Source: Colius striatus (lineage: Eukaryota > Chordata > Aves > Coliiformes > Coliidae). Taken from it: a stretch of DNA of 64,000 nucleotides. Every line of letters begins with the position of its first letter. Position 1 is the first letter of the stretch. Shown piece by piece: positions 1-11,164 of this stretch. The DNA is taken from positions 34,141,519-34,205,518 of the forward strand of contig NC_084767.1 of assembly GCF_028858725.1 (NCBI RefSeq), read 5' to 3'. The notes below the pieces were generated by a model, which had not been told where the DNA came from, made no database searches, and saw only the letters and a list, made by a program, of their open reading frames with translations. A program made the translations under genes and the position numbers.

Positions 1-2117
1 TAAAAACGCCGTGAAACACAAAATGACAATTACATCATCACACGATGTCAGGGACCTTGCTCCTCATACAGCCCAGGGGATGGTGCCGGCCCCAGCACTG
101 CCCAGGCTGGGGGATGCTTCACCCTTCTGTGTCCAGGCCCCCAGACCATGACCTCTCCCAGGCTGAGGCGTGCCGGCAGAAGACGCCCCGTCGCCCCATC
201 CACCAGTCCTGCCCAACCCTTGCGTCTGGGAGCTGGTTTTAGCACGACATGGCAACAGACATCGGCGTCTGGGAACGGCTCGCGGCCTTACGCAGAGCAG
301 CAGACGAGGACGTAACGGTAAAACCTGACACAACGGGGAGGCGCTTCACAAACCACACCGTGATGGCAACGGGAAGAGAAATTACATGCCTTCAGTGAAA
401 GACTTACTCTTCATGATCGATGCATTCCACTACTTTTCCAAAGGCACCCGTACCCAAAGTCGCCACCCACCTCATCTGTAGAGAAAAGAACTCTCAGGCA
501 CGGAAGCTGTGAACTTACTCAGCTATTATAAAACCAAGCAAACAAAAATAAACCCAAAAGCCTAAGTGCTATCACTGAAGCTACCCTAGGCTGTGCTGCT
601 TTAAATTGTAAATCTGTTTTGAGAGATGTTATTGGACAACTCTCATGCAGGTGCATTGCCGGGGATCTCCTTCATTAACTTACTATTTTTGGGGGTGAAA
701 AATGGCAGAAAGGAAAAAAAAAAAAACAAAACTATTCAGGTCTACAGAAAAAGAGTAACAATCCCCACCTCCAAACAAAAATGTTAAGACAGAAAGGAAA
801 GGCTTCCAAAGCACCCCTCACAGCTTACGCTAAAAGGACTTATTCTATCTGAAAAGTTAATAAATTTTAAAAGTGTTCTATATATCTTGCACTTAGTCTG
901 TCCTCCACTCTGACAGATCAGGTGACCCTCCTCATCCTCTACGTTCTCGGATCCTCTCTCTCGAAGACTCTTCTGGAACCACAGACAATCAATAAACCCG
1001 AGTGAATTCAGGTCACGCTACAAAATTCATGCAGCAGGGAGATAGTCGGGTAGTCAGATACACGCCGGGACACAAACAGTCGGCAGCAGCAATTTCAAAT
1101 GCCGTCCCCGGAAATTCACAGGGCACGTAGTTCTACAGATTTCTCAATGACTTAAAACACCTTCCTAAATAAATTTTCTAAAAAGTAAAAATCTGACATA
1201 ATCTTCTTGCTCTTTCTGTGATGCTTAGTCAAAAAGCACGCTTAGAAGTTTGTGCTTGGATTTTTGAGTTGGGCTGAGATCGATCTTATCATAATAAAAA
1301 TTCTGAAGGCATGAAAGCAACGTTGCATTTCACGTATTCCAGTTGATGGTTACTACTCATCAATCTGTTCAAACACATCTAATGAACAAATCAAGACTGT
1401 GTTCTGTGGTATTACACACGTACCTACAAACTACACGTTTTCGATGGAGGCAATAAAAGCGCAGCAAAAAACAATCTCCAAACATTAGCTAAAGGGATAA
1501 ACAGTTATCAACGGAATTCCCCAAGTCCCCCCACTCCAGTACTACTGCTGCCCAGCCGAGAATCCATCTCTTTGAAAGAAAAGGATATCCTAACAATTTG
1601 TCACACCTCCTGTGGATGTGGAAGATGGGTACAGTAAGGAGTGTCGGCTCTCCTTTTGCGAGTAGCCTTCCCATCACTTCCCGATGCTTTGGCACTGCCA
1701 TGCCCACCACACTCTTTCCGTTCTGTAGCACTGTGCAACTGGTCTCCTTCGCTTGCAGACTGGGTTTCTGAAGGGCTTCTGCAGAGGATCAAAGCAACGT
1801 AATAAGAATCATTCTAATAGCCCTATCAAGACAGATCTTTTTAGTGGTTTAAAGCTGTAAGACATCTTCCTTGAAAGATCTCCAACCCAAAAACTAATAC
1901 GTTATCAGATGAGCAGATGAGAATAATAGAACCTTAAAACATCAGCTTGCTGATACTGCTGATGCCAGAAATTAAAAAGCCGTTACCTGCAGTGCTTCTT
2001 CCTTTTTTGTGCAGGAGTTAATGATGTCCTCTTTCTCTTAGAAGAGGCACCAGATCCTTTGGAACCACAACTTTCTCTTTTACCCTGCTTGGAACTAGGT
2101 TGCTTGGAAGGAAACAT
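1..2117 (-). pseudogene. CLK1: CLK1-like kinase, copy A: N-terminal exons only, damaged, cut by window edge
   Basis: This is the leftmost array copy and holds only the first four coding exons (minus strand: 1987-2117, 1607-1778, 884-972, 408-475). The kinase exons would lie left of the window. Compared with copies B and C, the exon at 884-972 has one extra base in a CC run near 902. Its 5' splice donor, just below 884, reads AT instead of GT. The exon at 408-475, which encodes the glycine-rich loop, has one extra base near 467. Each insertion shifts the frame and the donor change should block splicing, so copy A is probably dead. The alternative is consensus error: these changes cluster within 1 kb of the window edge. 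The first two exons match the intact copies. Confidence 0.65.
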
Positions 2118-2250
2118 CTGTAACAAAGATACTTTGCTCTTTTAATTACATCCCACAGATGAAGAATTCATTTTCAAAATTAGCACTCTGATGAAGGCTG
2201 CATTTTTCTTCAAGCACCAGCAACCTACTTCTTAGAAGCAGTTTTTAAAA

Positions 2251-2375
2251 GATAGTAGTATGGCTGGGACACTAAACGTACCCAGCGGATGCTGTTTCTG
2301 CAAAGCTGCTCGGGCACCCGAAGGTGCCGAGAAGGCAGGCTGCCGTGGACTTTGGAAGTACGGCATACTACTATC
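2251..2375. repeat. 12-bp inverted repeat with a 101-bp loop in the CLK 5' region
   Basis: GATAGTAGTATG at 2251-2262 is the exact reverse complement of CATACTACTATC at 2364-2375. The same pair exists in the copy B unit (around 10876-11000). In the copy C unit the right arm has one substitution (CTACTGTC). It lies between the likely leader exon and the first coding exon of CLK. Confidence 0.6.
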
Positions 2376-2539
2376 GCCCAGCGTCCCTTCAGAACACTTC
2401 AGGAACCTGTCGGAAACTTTTACCTTGTTTCTTCCCACAGACGCCCGGAGAACTCCTGATGCCGAGTCAAAATGGCAACAAGGCTTCGGTTATGTCTCGC
2501 GGCTAACGCCTAATGCAGAGTGAAAACGACAAAACTTCG

Positions 2540-3240
2540 GCGCCAAGTTTTATCAGTCGCTACACGTGCCCGTTGCTTCCCTTTCCAATCGTAACCGGAC
2601 TCTTGCTCCCAAGCCGCGTCTCCGGCCGCCGCGCCGGGGCTGGGGGCAGCCGTGACGCTCCACGGCGAGAGACGGCGGCGCAGGGCGGGCAGACGCCGTG
2701 CCCCCTCCCGCGGCAGGCTCCCCTCTCCGGGCCACGGCCACGGCCTCCCCGCTAAACACACCGAAGCCATTTTCTCCCCGCCCGGCACAAGCAGCGGGCA
2801 GATAACGTCGTGTCTTGCAGCGAGGCGGGGTCACCTAGGCGCCCCCGCCCCCGGCCGCCCTCCCACCGCGGCAGCAGCCAACCTCCCTCCCTCTCTCCGC
2901 GCCTGCCTCCCTCCGCCCCGCCCCGGCCCGCCTGCCCGGCCCCCGACGCCGTCCCTCGGCTCTGCCCCGCCGCCCGCGCTCCTCCCCTCTCGCCCCCACC
3001 TCCGCTCTGTCTGACGGCGACACACGGAATGAAGCAGCCGCCAGCCTGCAGCCCGCGGCCAGCGGCGTGGCGTTGCTAGGACGCGCCTGGCCTTGGGCTG
3101 CTGGGTCACAAACCCCGCACACGCGGCTTCGCGGGAGGAGGGCCCCCCCCCACCCGCACCCCCATCGCGGGACGGGACCGGCTCCCCGACTCTCGCTGCC
3201 CGCCTCGTGGCCTTGAAGTAAAACAACCGTGCAAAACCTT
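2540..3240 (-). promoter_or_regulatory. CpG-island promoter of CLK copy A
   Basis: A very GC-rich, CpG-dense block lies upstream of the copy A exons on the minus strand. It contains many CCGCCC/GCCCCGCC (Sp1-type) boxes. It differs from the same block in copies B and C by a 2-bp CT insertion near 2985. Long open frames in this block on both strands follow from its base composition and are not supported as genes. Confidence 0.75.
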
Positions 3241-3249
3241 CACCCGTTT

Positions 3250-4767
3250 TCCTGCCACCAACTTTAGAAGGCAAGGAAAGGAAAAAAACCACCCCAAATT
3301 AAAAAGTCCGTTGAAGAATGACTGCTAGAAGACAGTGCTTGTGTGTGTGTGTGACTCTGCAGTGCCACATCGCCATTTTTCACCCTTGAGGAAACAGCTT
3401 TGTTATTTGTCTGTCTCCCTCGACAAATTAAGAGGCTCTCAAGTCAGCTCTAAAGCAACAGCAGCTTAAAGGACCGCGTATAACTCGCAAAGGTATCTTT
3501 GTAGATCACTGGCATTGAAAACATTTCCAAGTACTTGAACGTTCTGTGCGTTGGGCTTCACGGTGTCTCACGGTATCCTTTTACTAGTTTTGAATCATGC
3601 TTTTGAGATCACGAAATACCTCCTGTAAAACAAACTACACGCAGCTCTTCCAGTAAGTGTACAGATCAGTCTTCCATACCCACAGAACGAAAAAAGACAA
3701 ACAAACCTAACACAGCTTTCCACAATAACTAACCTTTGCTTCTGCTGCTCTTCACTACTGCTGCCAACATGGTAGTTTAAGTCACCAAGACCAACCCTCT
3801 CGCCACAGCATCACCTCTCTCAGAGGAGCTCTCAAGCCCCTCGGCCAACTATCAGCCGTCACCTCACGTGCAATCTGCCTTACGTGGAAAAAGAGCAGCT
3901 AAGGATAAAACGGTTCTGAAACACAACAGCCTTGTACACACCAGCTCTCTAAACAAATTAAACCAGTCCTGGAATAGTTTCCAGTCCAGTGCCACATGTC
4001 AGCATTGGAAATTATTGTCCCCTTTGCACTGCAGGAAAGTCTCCAGTATGTCCTTCTGCACGGCAGCAGTGTCAGCGTGGCAGTCAAACACTCAGTTGTA
4101 TGCCTCTGTCTGCTTGCTATTGCCGCTGGTTACGTGGAAGAGACGGGAAGGTAACAGAGATGAAATAATTAAACCCTTTACCTGACTGACTGAAGTGTTA
4201 CGACAAAACGTACTAAGTCTGGAGCAAGGCCTAAGAGTGTTAAGCAACGCTCCATACAGAACAGAGAAACTTTATCCCAGAGAGAGGGTACCGATTAACT
4301 CTGCTTCGGTAACCTGTACCTGGCATGCCTTTGCCTTTCCCTTGCACTTAAGTTCTTTATTTTAAGAGGCAATATCTCAAAATGGGAAATACTGGTCTGA
4401 AGCAGAGTGCGAGCCAGCTGGACCTGGACCTCCCAAGGACTACAAAGCATATATACGAGAGCGGAGTGTGCTATCGACCAAGTCCAAAGAGAGGGAAGAA
4501 GTTCATAATGGGAGGAACTGTGGGTAATCCTTCCTGTCCAAGGCCTCTCACGCATAGTCGGAACTCAAAATATACGTACTGTAGAGTCAGAGATGTGGAA
4601 CGAGTTGATTTTTTCCTACTTTATGAACGCAAACTGATGCCAAAATGCACGTTGAAAGTTTACAACAAGGAAGAGTAGAACATTCCGCTTTTCCCAGTAT
4701 GTCCAAGGTAGAGAACTTTTGATGTGTACAAATCATTTTCCCTTCCCTGCTTTAGTCAGTTTAGGTT
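3250..4767. other. 5' flank of the CLK array unit (repeated at 11873-13390 and 20497-22013)
   Basis: About 1.5 kb lies between each CpG island and the unit junction. It has a short TG run near 3342-3355 and ordinary mixed-composition DNA. I recognise no gene, RNA or repeat family in it. Open frames of about 60-105 codons recur in all copies only because the DNA is duplicated. Confidence 0.6.
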
Positions 4768-4794
4768 ACGCTTTCGGTTGTTACCGCATATCCT

Positions 4795-5360
4795 TGCGTG
4801 GCGAGTTCCATTCACGACGAAGCTGCTGCCATCTGTGAACAGTTTCCATTCAGGGTTTTCAGGAGGATCATCCTTCAGGTCCTCTCTGCTGGAATATGTA
4901 TGTTCAATGGTTGCAACGCAGTCGTGTTCCAGTTGTTGCTCTTCCTGTGAGGTACTGGGAAACACTGCAGGATTTAGAAGGTTAGTCGTTTTCAACACTA
5001 CATCATCCTGCGCAGTGAGAATTACCTGGTATTTCATCATTCGGCTCGGGGATAATCCATGTCCCCCCTTTTGCTCCAAGACTGTGGTTACCATATGTGG
5101 CCCATAGACTGAAACAGCCCTTCCCAAGGTCAGCTTTCTTGCTTCTTGGATCAGTATGACGGTTACACCTACTGCTCGCAGGCAAGAAGGCCATCCCCTG
5201 CTCACCGAGTCCTGTTGTTTGCAAAAATATCCCACCGGTCTCTTCCAGCTTCCTAGTTTCATGATACGGTGAATGAGACTTACAGCAGTTCCGCTTGCAA
5301 AGTAAACTGTAAAAAGCCTCCAAAGTGAAAAGGCCAGGGCTTGCGTGCTGACTTGGTGTG
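4795..5360 (-). mobile_element. Endogenous retrovirus pol relic, RT connection/RNase H part (unit 2)
   Basis: The minus-strand translation matches the end of reverse transcriptase and the start of RNase H of a class I (gammaretrovirus-like) endogenous retrovirus. Short recognisable motifs are RPVGYF, VLEQKGGH, LSPSRMMKYQ, EHDCVATIEH and LFTDGSSFV. Only this roughly 570-bp piece is present. No LTR, gag or env was seen beside it. It is a truncated, old fossil and begins close to the junction of the array unit (4768), so any remaining part may have been lost at the duplication breakpoint or earlier. Confidence 0.85.
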
Positions 5361-6216
5361 ACACTGTGGTTCCTACCCTCTGCTCCACGTAAACCCCACG
5401 CGTATGTGGTTTGTCCATCTCCTCGGGGACTTTGTCACCTCTCTGCGATGCTTCCAGCAGAGAGCTGTCCTCTCTTCCACGGGCTGGGGAAGGCAACTGC
5501 CGCGCTCCTGGGCACTCCGTGTCCTGAGAAGCTGCTGTGGCGGCAGTGCCGGAAAAGCGCGAGGGGGGCGGGGAAAGGCAGGTAGGAGGAGCTCTGGCAG
5601 CCACGGCCCTGCCTTCTCCTGGAGTTACGGGCTGCCGCACTACACACCGGGGCGGGTCTTCACCCTTGTCCCGAGGTGCTAGGCCGTGCTTGGGGCAGCG
5701 GCCGCCAGGCACCACGGCTCAGAGGTAAGGCAGGCTACGCTCTGTTTTATGCTGGCACTTGCCACGTTTTAAAGCAAACAGCTTGTCTGGGCCCCGAAAC
5801 TCTGAATTTGTAACAAATTCTCACAACAGCTCATCACTGAAGAAAGGTTGGGTGAAAGCGGGGAGGGGAGACTGGCGTAAGCATTAACTGAAATAGCGGC
5901 AGCAGAATATTCAAAGCATAAACAAGGTGGGGTCAGGCTGGGGGCCCTTCCCTGCTACGCTCGGCTGCCCGACTTTTTAATTTCTTTTTCTCAACAAATA
6001 AAGGGCACCTTTCTGTACGCTTCACGTGAAGGGCTGTCTCTGTTCCCTTCCCCAAAAGGGACACTGAAGGGGGAAAAAAACCCAAATCTGTCCTAGGTCT
6101 TTTTGCTCCTCTCAGGATGGTTAAATAAAACATAATTAAGAGAAGAATTCCTGGCTGTTAGGAGGCCTGTTTCACAAAATGCTTCCCACACGTGTTTAAA
6201 GTGCAAACAACCTGAG
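5361..6216. other. 3' flank of CLK copy B (repeated at 13984-14839)
   Basis: The part at 5400-5720 is GC-rich, with a G-run block near 5560-5580 and a NotI-type GCGGCCGC site near 5698. The rest is ordinary sequence up to the CLK poly(A) signal. No gene is recognised. Confidence 0.55.
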
Positions 6217-6222
6217 TTTATT
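6217..6222 (-). terminator. Likely poly(A) signal of CLK copy B
   Basis: The minus strand reads AATAAA about 42 bases after the TAA stop of the last CLK exon. That would give a very short 3' UTR. No other minus-strand AATAAA this close to the stop was seen. Confidence 0.55.
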
Positions 6223-6263
6223 TAACAGTCAAAACTCAGCCTGAATTAACTTAGTTAACTAAC

Positions 6264-9200
6264 TTAATATTGTCTACGTTTCTTTGGTGGAAGGCAAAAA
6301 ATGCCAGCCTTCTTAGGTGGAGGGGCGGTGCGTCTTTCTAAGGGGAAGAAGAAAGGATGTGTCAGAGCTTCTTCAAGAGTAATGCGCTTGGCTGGGTCGT
6401 ACTCCAGCATCTTGCCAAGGAGGTCAAAGAGGTTCTGGTGGTCAGCGTCCTGGCAGGTCATGAATTCCTTCATCAAGAAAACAAAAAACGGGGGTTTTGG
6501 AATCTCATTAATTGCACTTCAAGCTCCCCTCCCCAAACCCCTTTCCCCTCTGTCCTCTTACCTTCAGTGGCTTACACTGGCTTAACATGTATCTAGCAGC
6601 TGGACTCCGTTGATCCCAATCCAGCCGGTCATGAGAGAAGTATCTGCGTTTCCTTAACCAAACAGACCACGGTTTGTTAACCAAAGATTTGGGCTTGTCC
6701 CTGCACTAGAACTTTATCAGCATGTTTGTTCCCAGCTTGGGGACTGACTGGCCCTGTTGCACCTGCCTGACCAGCTTGGTCGATACAGCAAAAGGATAAA
6801 TCTGAGCTTATTAGACTTCTAAAAAATTTCCTACGAAACCAGATCTGAAAATACATAAAACTATACCAGTCCAGGGAGAGAAAAACATCGTTACCTGCTT
6901 CTCTTGGCCATGTCATCTGGCAGGGGCCCCAGGACTCGCTCCATCATTGCCAGCTGCTCTTCGTCCCTCCTGGCCTAGAGGGAGAGCAAAAGAGACTTTT
7001 TTTTTTTTTCTGTGAGAGGAAGTTAACCACGGAGTAGCCTTACTTCAGCGTTGACTGTACGCTGCAGCCAAGAATCCACTTCAGATTCAAGAAAAAAAAA
7101 AAAAAGCTGTACTCATCTGTTTCCTGAAGAAAGTTGCCATGTACTGGAGGGGTTTTGCCCCTGCGGTTCTCTCCAATTTGGCATTAAAGAGAAACGCAGC
7201 TTCATTTCTTGCACAGACCACTCCCCTTAGTTCCCACCTCCCCCTAGCATGTCTCCACCCAGCTAAGAAGTATTACACACGCAGCATCACTGTGGGGGTT
7301 CGCTGTTACCTACATCAAACAGTGTGGATCCAGTGTAGTATTCCACGAGGACACATCCAATGCTCCAAACGTCACAGGGTTGTGACCACCCCAGTCCTGT
7401 GAAAAAGATGCAGCAGGTTCACGTTTATAGCACCCTGCAAACAGTTCAACAGCTCAAGCAAGATATGCAACACTGCTGTAGCCTAACAAACAGGCGTCTT
7501 CTGACCTAGGATGACTTCAGGAGCTCTGTAATATCTCGTGGACACCAGACTGCTGTGATACTCAGCGTCATATACCGCGTTGCCGAAGTCCACGACTTTG
7601 ACGGCTGGATCTTTTATGGTGCGTTCATTGCATTTCTAAATTGAAACAGGGAGACGCAAGTGACCAAATAAACCCTGACAGTGGCCAAGGGAGAGGTGGG
7701 GAAGACGACGGCAACTCACCCATTTGTGGCTATACTTTTTAACATAGTCTGAGTTCACAAATACAATGTTTTCTGGTTTCAGATCTGTATGAGTCAACTT
7801 CTTCAGGTGCAAAACTGCCATGTAACAAACACAGTTAGCCAACTCTGTCAAGAGAATGTAACAAACAAAGCAAAAAAAAAAAAACAAACCACCCCACAAA
7901 AAACTTACAGTTCACAGATTCGCAGATCTGATATGCCATCTGTCTAATGTGGTCCAGCTCAAAGGGCAGAAAGCCATTCTGTTTAAGGAAGTCATAGGTG
8001 CTGAGCCCCAGCAGCTCAAAAACAATGCAGACGTGGTCACGGTACGTAAACCATTCTAACATCCGGACGCAGTGACTGCAAAAGCAGGGAAATACAGCAA
8101 GTTGCGTGACACTCAGATCCACACGTTGTACGTTGCAGAAAGTGACATCGCAGACACTTGAAAGCCAAAACAAAAGGACAGACGGCTTTGTACACTTACT
8201 ATCTACCGTTGGGATCCACTGCCTTTAAATGCTGCAGCACCTGTACTTCTAAGTGAGCTGCCTCCGTGCACGTAGGGACATTTTTTATTATTTTCACAGC
8301 TACGTGCCTGTTGTGGCTGAAAAGACAGGTTTCAGCAGTGATCAGAACAATTAGCTTTAATGCAGAATATTCGGTAATTATCACCACATACATAGTTTGT
8401 AACAATGGCAACCTTATGGTGAAGAGGTGGGGAGTTTTTTTAAGTACACACTGACTTCACGTAACCAAGCTTCATCTATGCACAACCACAACTGAAATAT
8501 AACCTTTACATTTTAAAAAACACAGTCAATGCCTTCTACATCAGTATTAAAGGCTAAAGGCCCCACTCACCTCTTCCTTTGTATTTACGACTGTAAACAC
8601 TCTAGTTTTGTGCCAGTTTGCGCACAGCAAAAACGCCGTGAAACACAAAATGACAATTACATCATCACACGATGTCAGGGACCTTGCTCCTCATACAGCC
8701 CAGGGGATGGTGCCGGCCCCAGCACTGCCCAGGCTGGGGGATGCTTCACCCTTCTGTGTCCAGGCCCCCAGACCATGACCTCTCCCAGGCTGAGGCGTGC
8801 CGGCAGAAGACGCCCCGTCGCCCCATCCACCAGTCCTGCCCAACCCTTGCGTCTGGGAGCTGGTTTTAGCACGACATGGCAACAGACATCGGCGTCTGGG
8901 AACGGCTCGCGGCCTTACGCAGAGCAGCAGACGAGGACATAACGGTAAAACCTGACACAACGGGGAGGCGCTTCACAAACCACACCGTGATGGCAACGGG
9001 AAGAGAAATTACATGCCTTCAGTGAAAGACTTACTCTTCATGATCGATGCATTCCACTACTTTTCCAAAGGCACCCGTACCCAAAGTCGCCACCACCTCA
9101 TCTGTAGAGAAAAGAACTCTCAGGCACGGAAGCTGTGAACTTACTCAGCTATTATAAAACCAAGCAAACAAAAATAAACCCAAAAGCCTAAGTGCTATCA

Positions 9201-10742
9201 CTGAAGCTACCCTAGGCTGTGCTGCTTTAAATTGTAAATCTGTTTTGAGAGATGTTATTGGACAACTCTCATGCAGGTGCATTGCCGGGGATCTCCTTCA
9301 TTAACTTACTATTTTTGGGGGTGAAAAATGGCAGAAAGGAAAAAAAAAAAACAAAACTATTCAGGTCTACAGAAAAAGAGTAACAATCCCCACCTCCAAA
9401 CAAAAATGTTAAGACAGAAAGGAAAGGCTTCCAAAGCACCCCTCACAGCTTACGCTAAAAGGACTTATTCTATCTGAAAAGTTAATAAATTTTAAAAAGT
9501 GTTCTATACATCTTGCACTTAGTCTGTCTCCACTCTGACAGATCAGGTGACCCTCCTCATCCTCTACGTTCTCGGATCCTCTCTCTCGAAGACTCTTCTG
9601 GAACCACAGACAATCAATAAACCCGAGTGAATTCAGGTCACGCTACAAAATTCATGCAGCAGGGAGATAGTCGGGTAGTCAGATACACGCCGGGACACAA
9701 ACAGTCGGCAGCAGCAATTTCAAATGCCGTCCCCGGAAATTCACAGGGCACGTAGTTCTACAGATTTCTCAATGACTTAAAACACCTTCCTAAATAAATT
9801 TTCTAAAAAGTAAAAATCTGACATAATCTTCTTGCTCTTTCTGTGATGCTTAGTCAAAAAGCACGCTTAGAAGTTTGTGCTTGGATTTTTGAGTTGGGCT
9901 GAGATCGATCTTATCATAATAAAAATTCTGAAGGCATGAAAGCAACGTTGCATTTCACGTATTCCAGTTGATGGTTACTACTCATCAATCTGTTCAAACA
10001 CATCTAATGAACAAATCAAGACTGTGTTCTGTGGTATTACACACGTACCTACAAACTACACGTTTTCGATGGAGGCAATAAAAGCGCAGCAAAAAACAAT
10101 CTCCAAACATTAGCTAAAGGGATAAACAGTTATCAACGGAATTCCCCAAGTCCCCCCACTCCAGTACTACTGCTGCCCAGCCGAGAATCCATCTCTTTGA
10201 AAGAAAAGGATATCCTAACAATTTGTCACACCTCCTGTGGATGTGGAAGATGGGTACAGTAAGGAGTGTCGGCTCTCCTTTTGCGAGTAGCCTTCCCATC
10301 ACTTCCCGATGCTTTGGCACTGCCATGCCCACCACACTCTTTCCGTTCTGTAGCACTGTGCAACTGGTCTCCTTCGCTTGCAGACTGGGTTTCTGAAGGG
10401 CTTCTGCAGAGGATCAAAGCAACGTAATAAGAATCATTCTAATAGCCCTATCAAGACAGATCTTTTTAGTGGTTTAAAGCTGTAAGACATCTTCCTTGAA
10501 AGATCTCCAACCCAAAAACTAATACGTTATCAGATGAGCAGATGAGAATAATAGAACCTTAAAACATCAGCTTGCTGATACTGCTGATGCCAGAAATTAA
10601 AAAGCCGTTACCTGCAGTGCTTCTTCCTTTTTTGTGCAGGAGTTAATGATGTCCTCTTTCTCTTAGAAGAGGCACCAGATCCTTTGGAACCACAACTTTC
10701 TCTTTTACCCTGCTTGGAACTAGGTTGCTTGGAAGGAAACAT
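6264..10742 (-). CDS. CLK1: Dual-specificity LAMMER kinase CLK1-like, copy B (complete, 474 aa)
   Basis: CLK kinases are nuclear dual-specificity kinases that phosphorylate SR splicing factors. The coding exons, first to last on the minus strand, are 10612-10742, 10232-10403, 9510-9597, 9035-9101, 8200-8316, 7909-8075, 7720-7814, 7506-7635, 7314-7396, 6895-6974, 6562-6652 and 6264-6467. All join in phase to 474 residues (human CLK1 has 484). Visible motifs are the glycine loop GTGAFGKV (residues 138-145), VAVK with catalytic Lys161, HTDLKPEN with catalytic Asp258, DFG at 295-297, and the family signature LAMMER at 358-363. The start chosen is the first in-frame ATG, lying exactly at an exon 5' end. 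The N-terminus is lysine-rich rather than strongly RS-rich, and the C-terminus has about 20 extra residues ending in a KKRRQY tail. CLK1 is preferred over CLK4 because PPIL3 is the neighbour. Confidence 0.93.
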
Positions 10743-11164
10743 CTGTAACAAAGATACTTTGCTCTTTTAATTACATCCCACAGATGAAGAATTCATTTTC
10801 AAAATTAGCACTCTGATGAAGGCTGCATTTTTCTTCAAGCACCAGCAACCTACTTCTTAGAAGCAGTTTTTAAAAGATAGTAGTATGGCTGGGACACTAA
10901 ACGTACCCAGCGGATGCTGTTTCTGCAAAGCTGCTCGGGCACCCGAAGGTGCCGAGAAGGCAGGCTGCCGTGGACTTTGGAAGTACGGCATACTACTATC
11001 GCCCAGCGTCCCTTCAGAACACTTCAGGAACCTGTCGGAAACTTTTACCTTGTTTCTTCCCACAGACGCCCGGAGAACTCCTGATGCCGAGTCAAAATGG
11101 CAACAAGGCTTCGGTTATGTCTCGCGGCTAACGCCTAATGCAGAGTGAAAACGACAAAACTTCG

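Noticed and set aside
2553-3292. Several 90-150 codon frames in the CLK CpG islands (also in the other two units)
   Set aside because: Composition-driven, low-complexity Pro/Arg/Ala sequences. They differ between copies through a 2-bp indel, which argues against coding constraint.
4382-4678. A 98-codon plus-strand frame present in all three units
   Set aside because: It matches no family I know, and its conservation is explained by the recent duplication alone.
4756-5715. A 319-codon open frame on the minus strand, repeated at 13379-14338
   Set aside because: Part of it is the retroviral pol relic and the rest is GC-rich flanking DNA. It is not supported as a host gene and is counted only as a fossil fragment.
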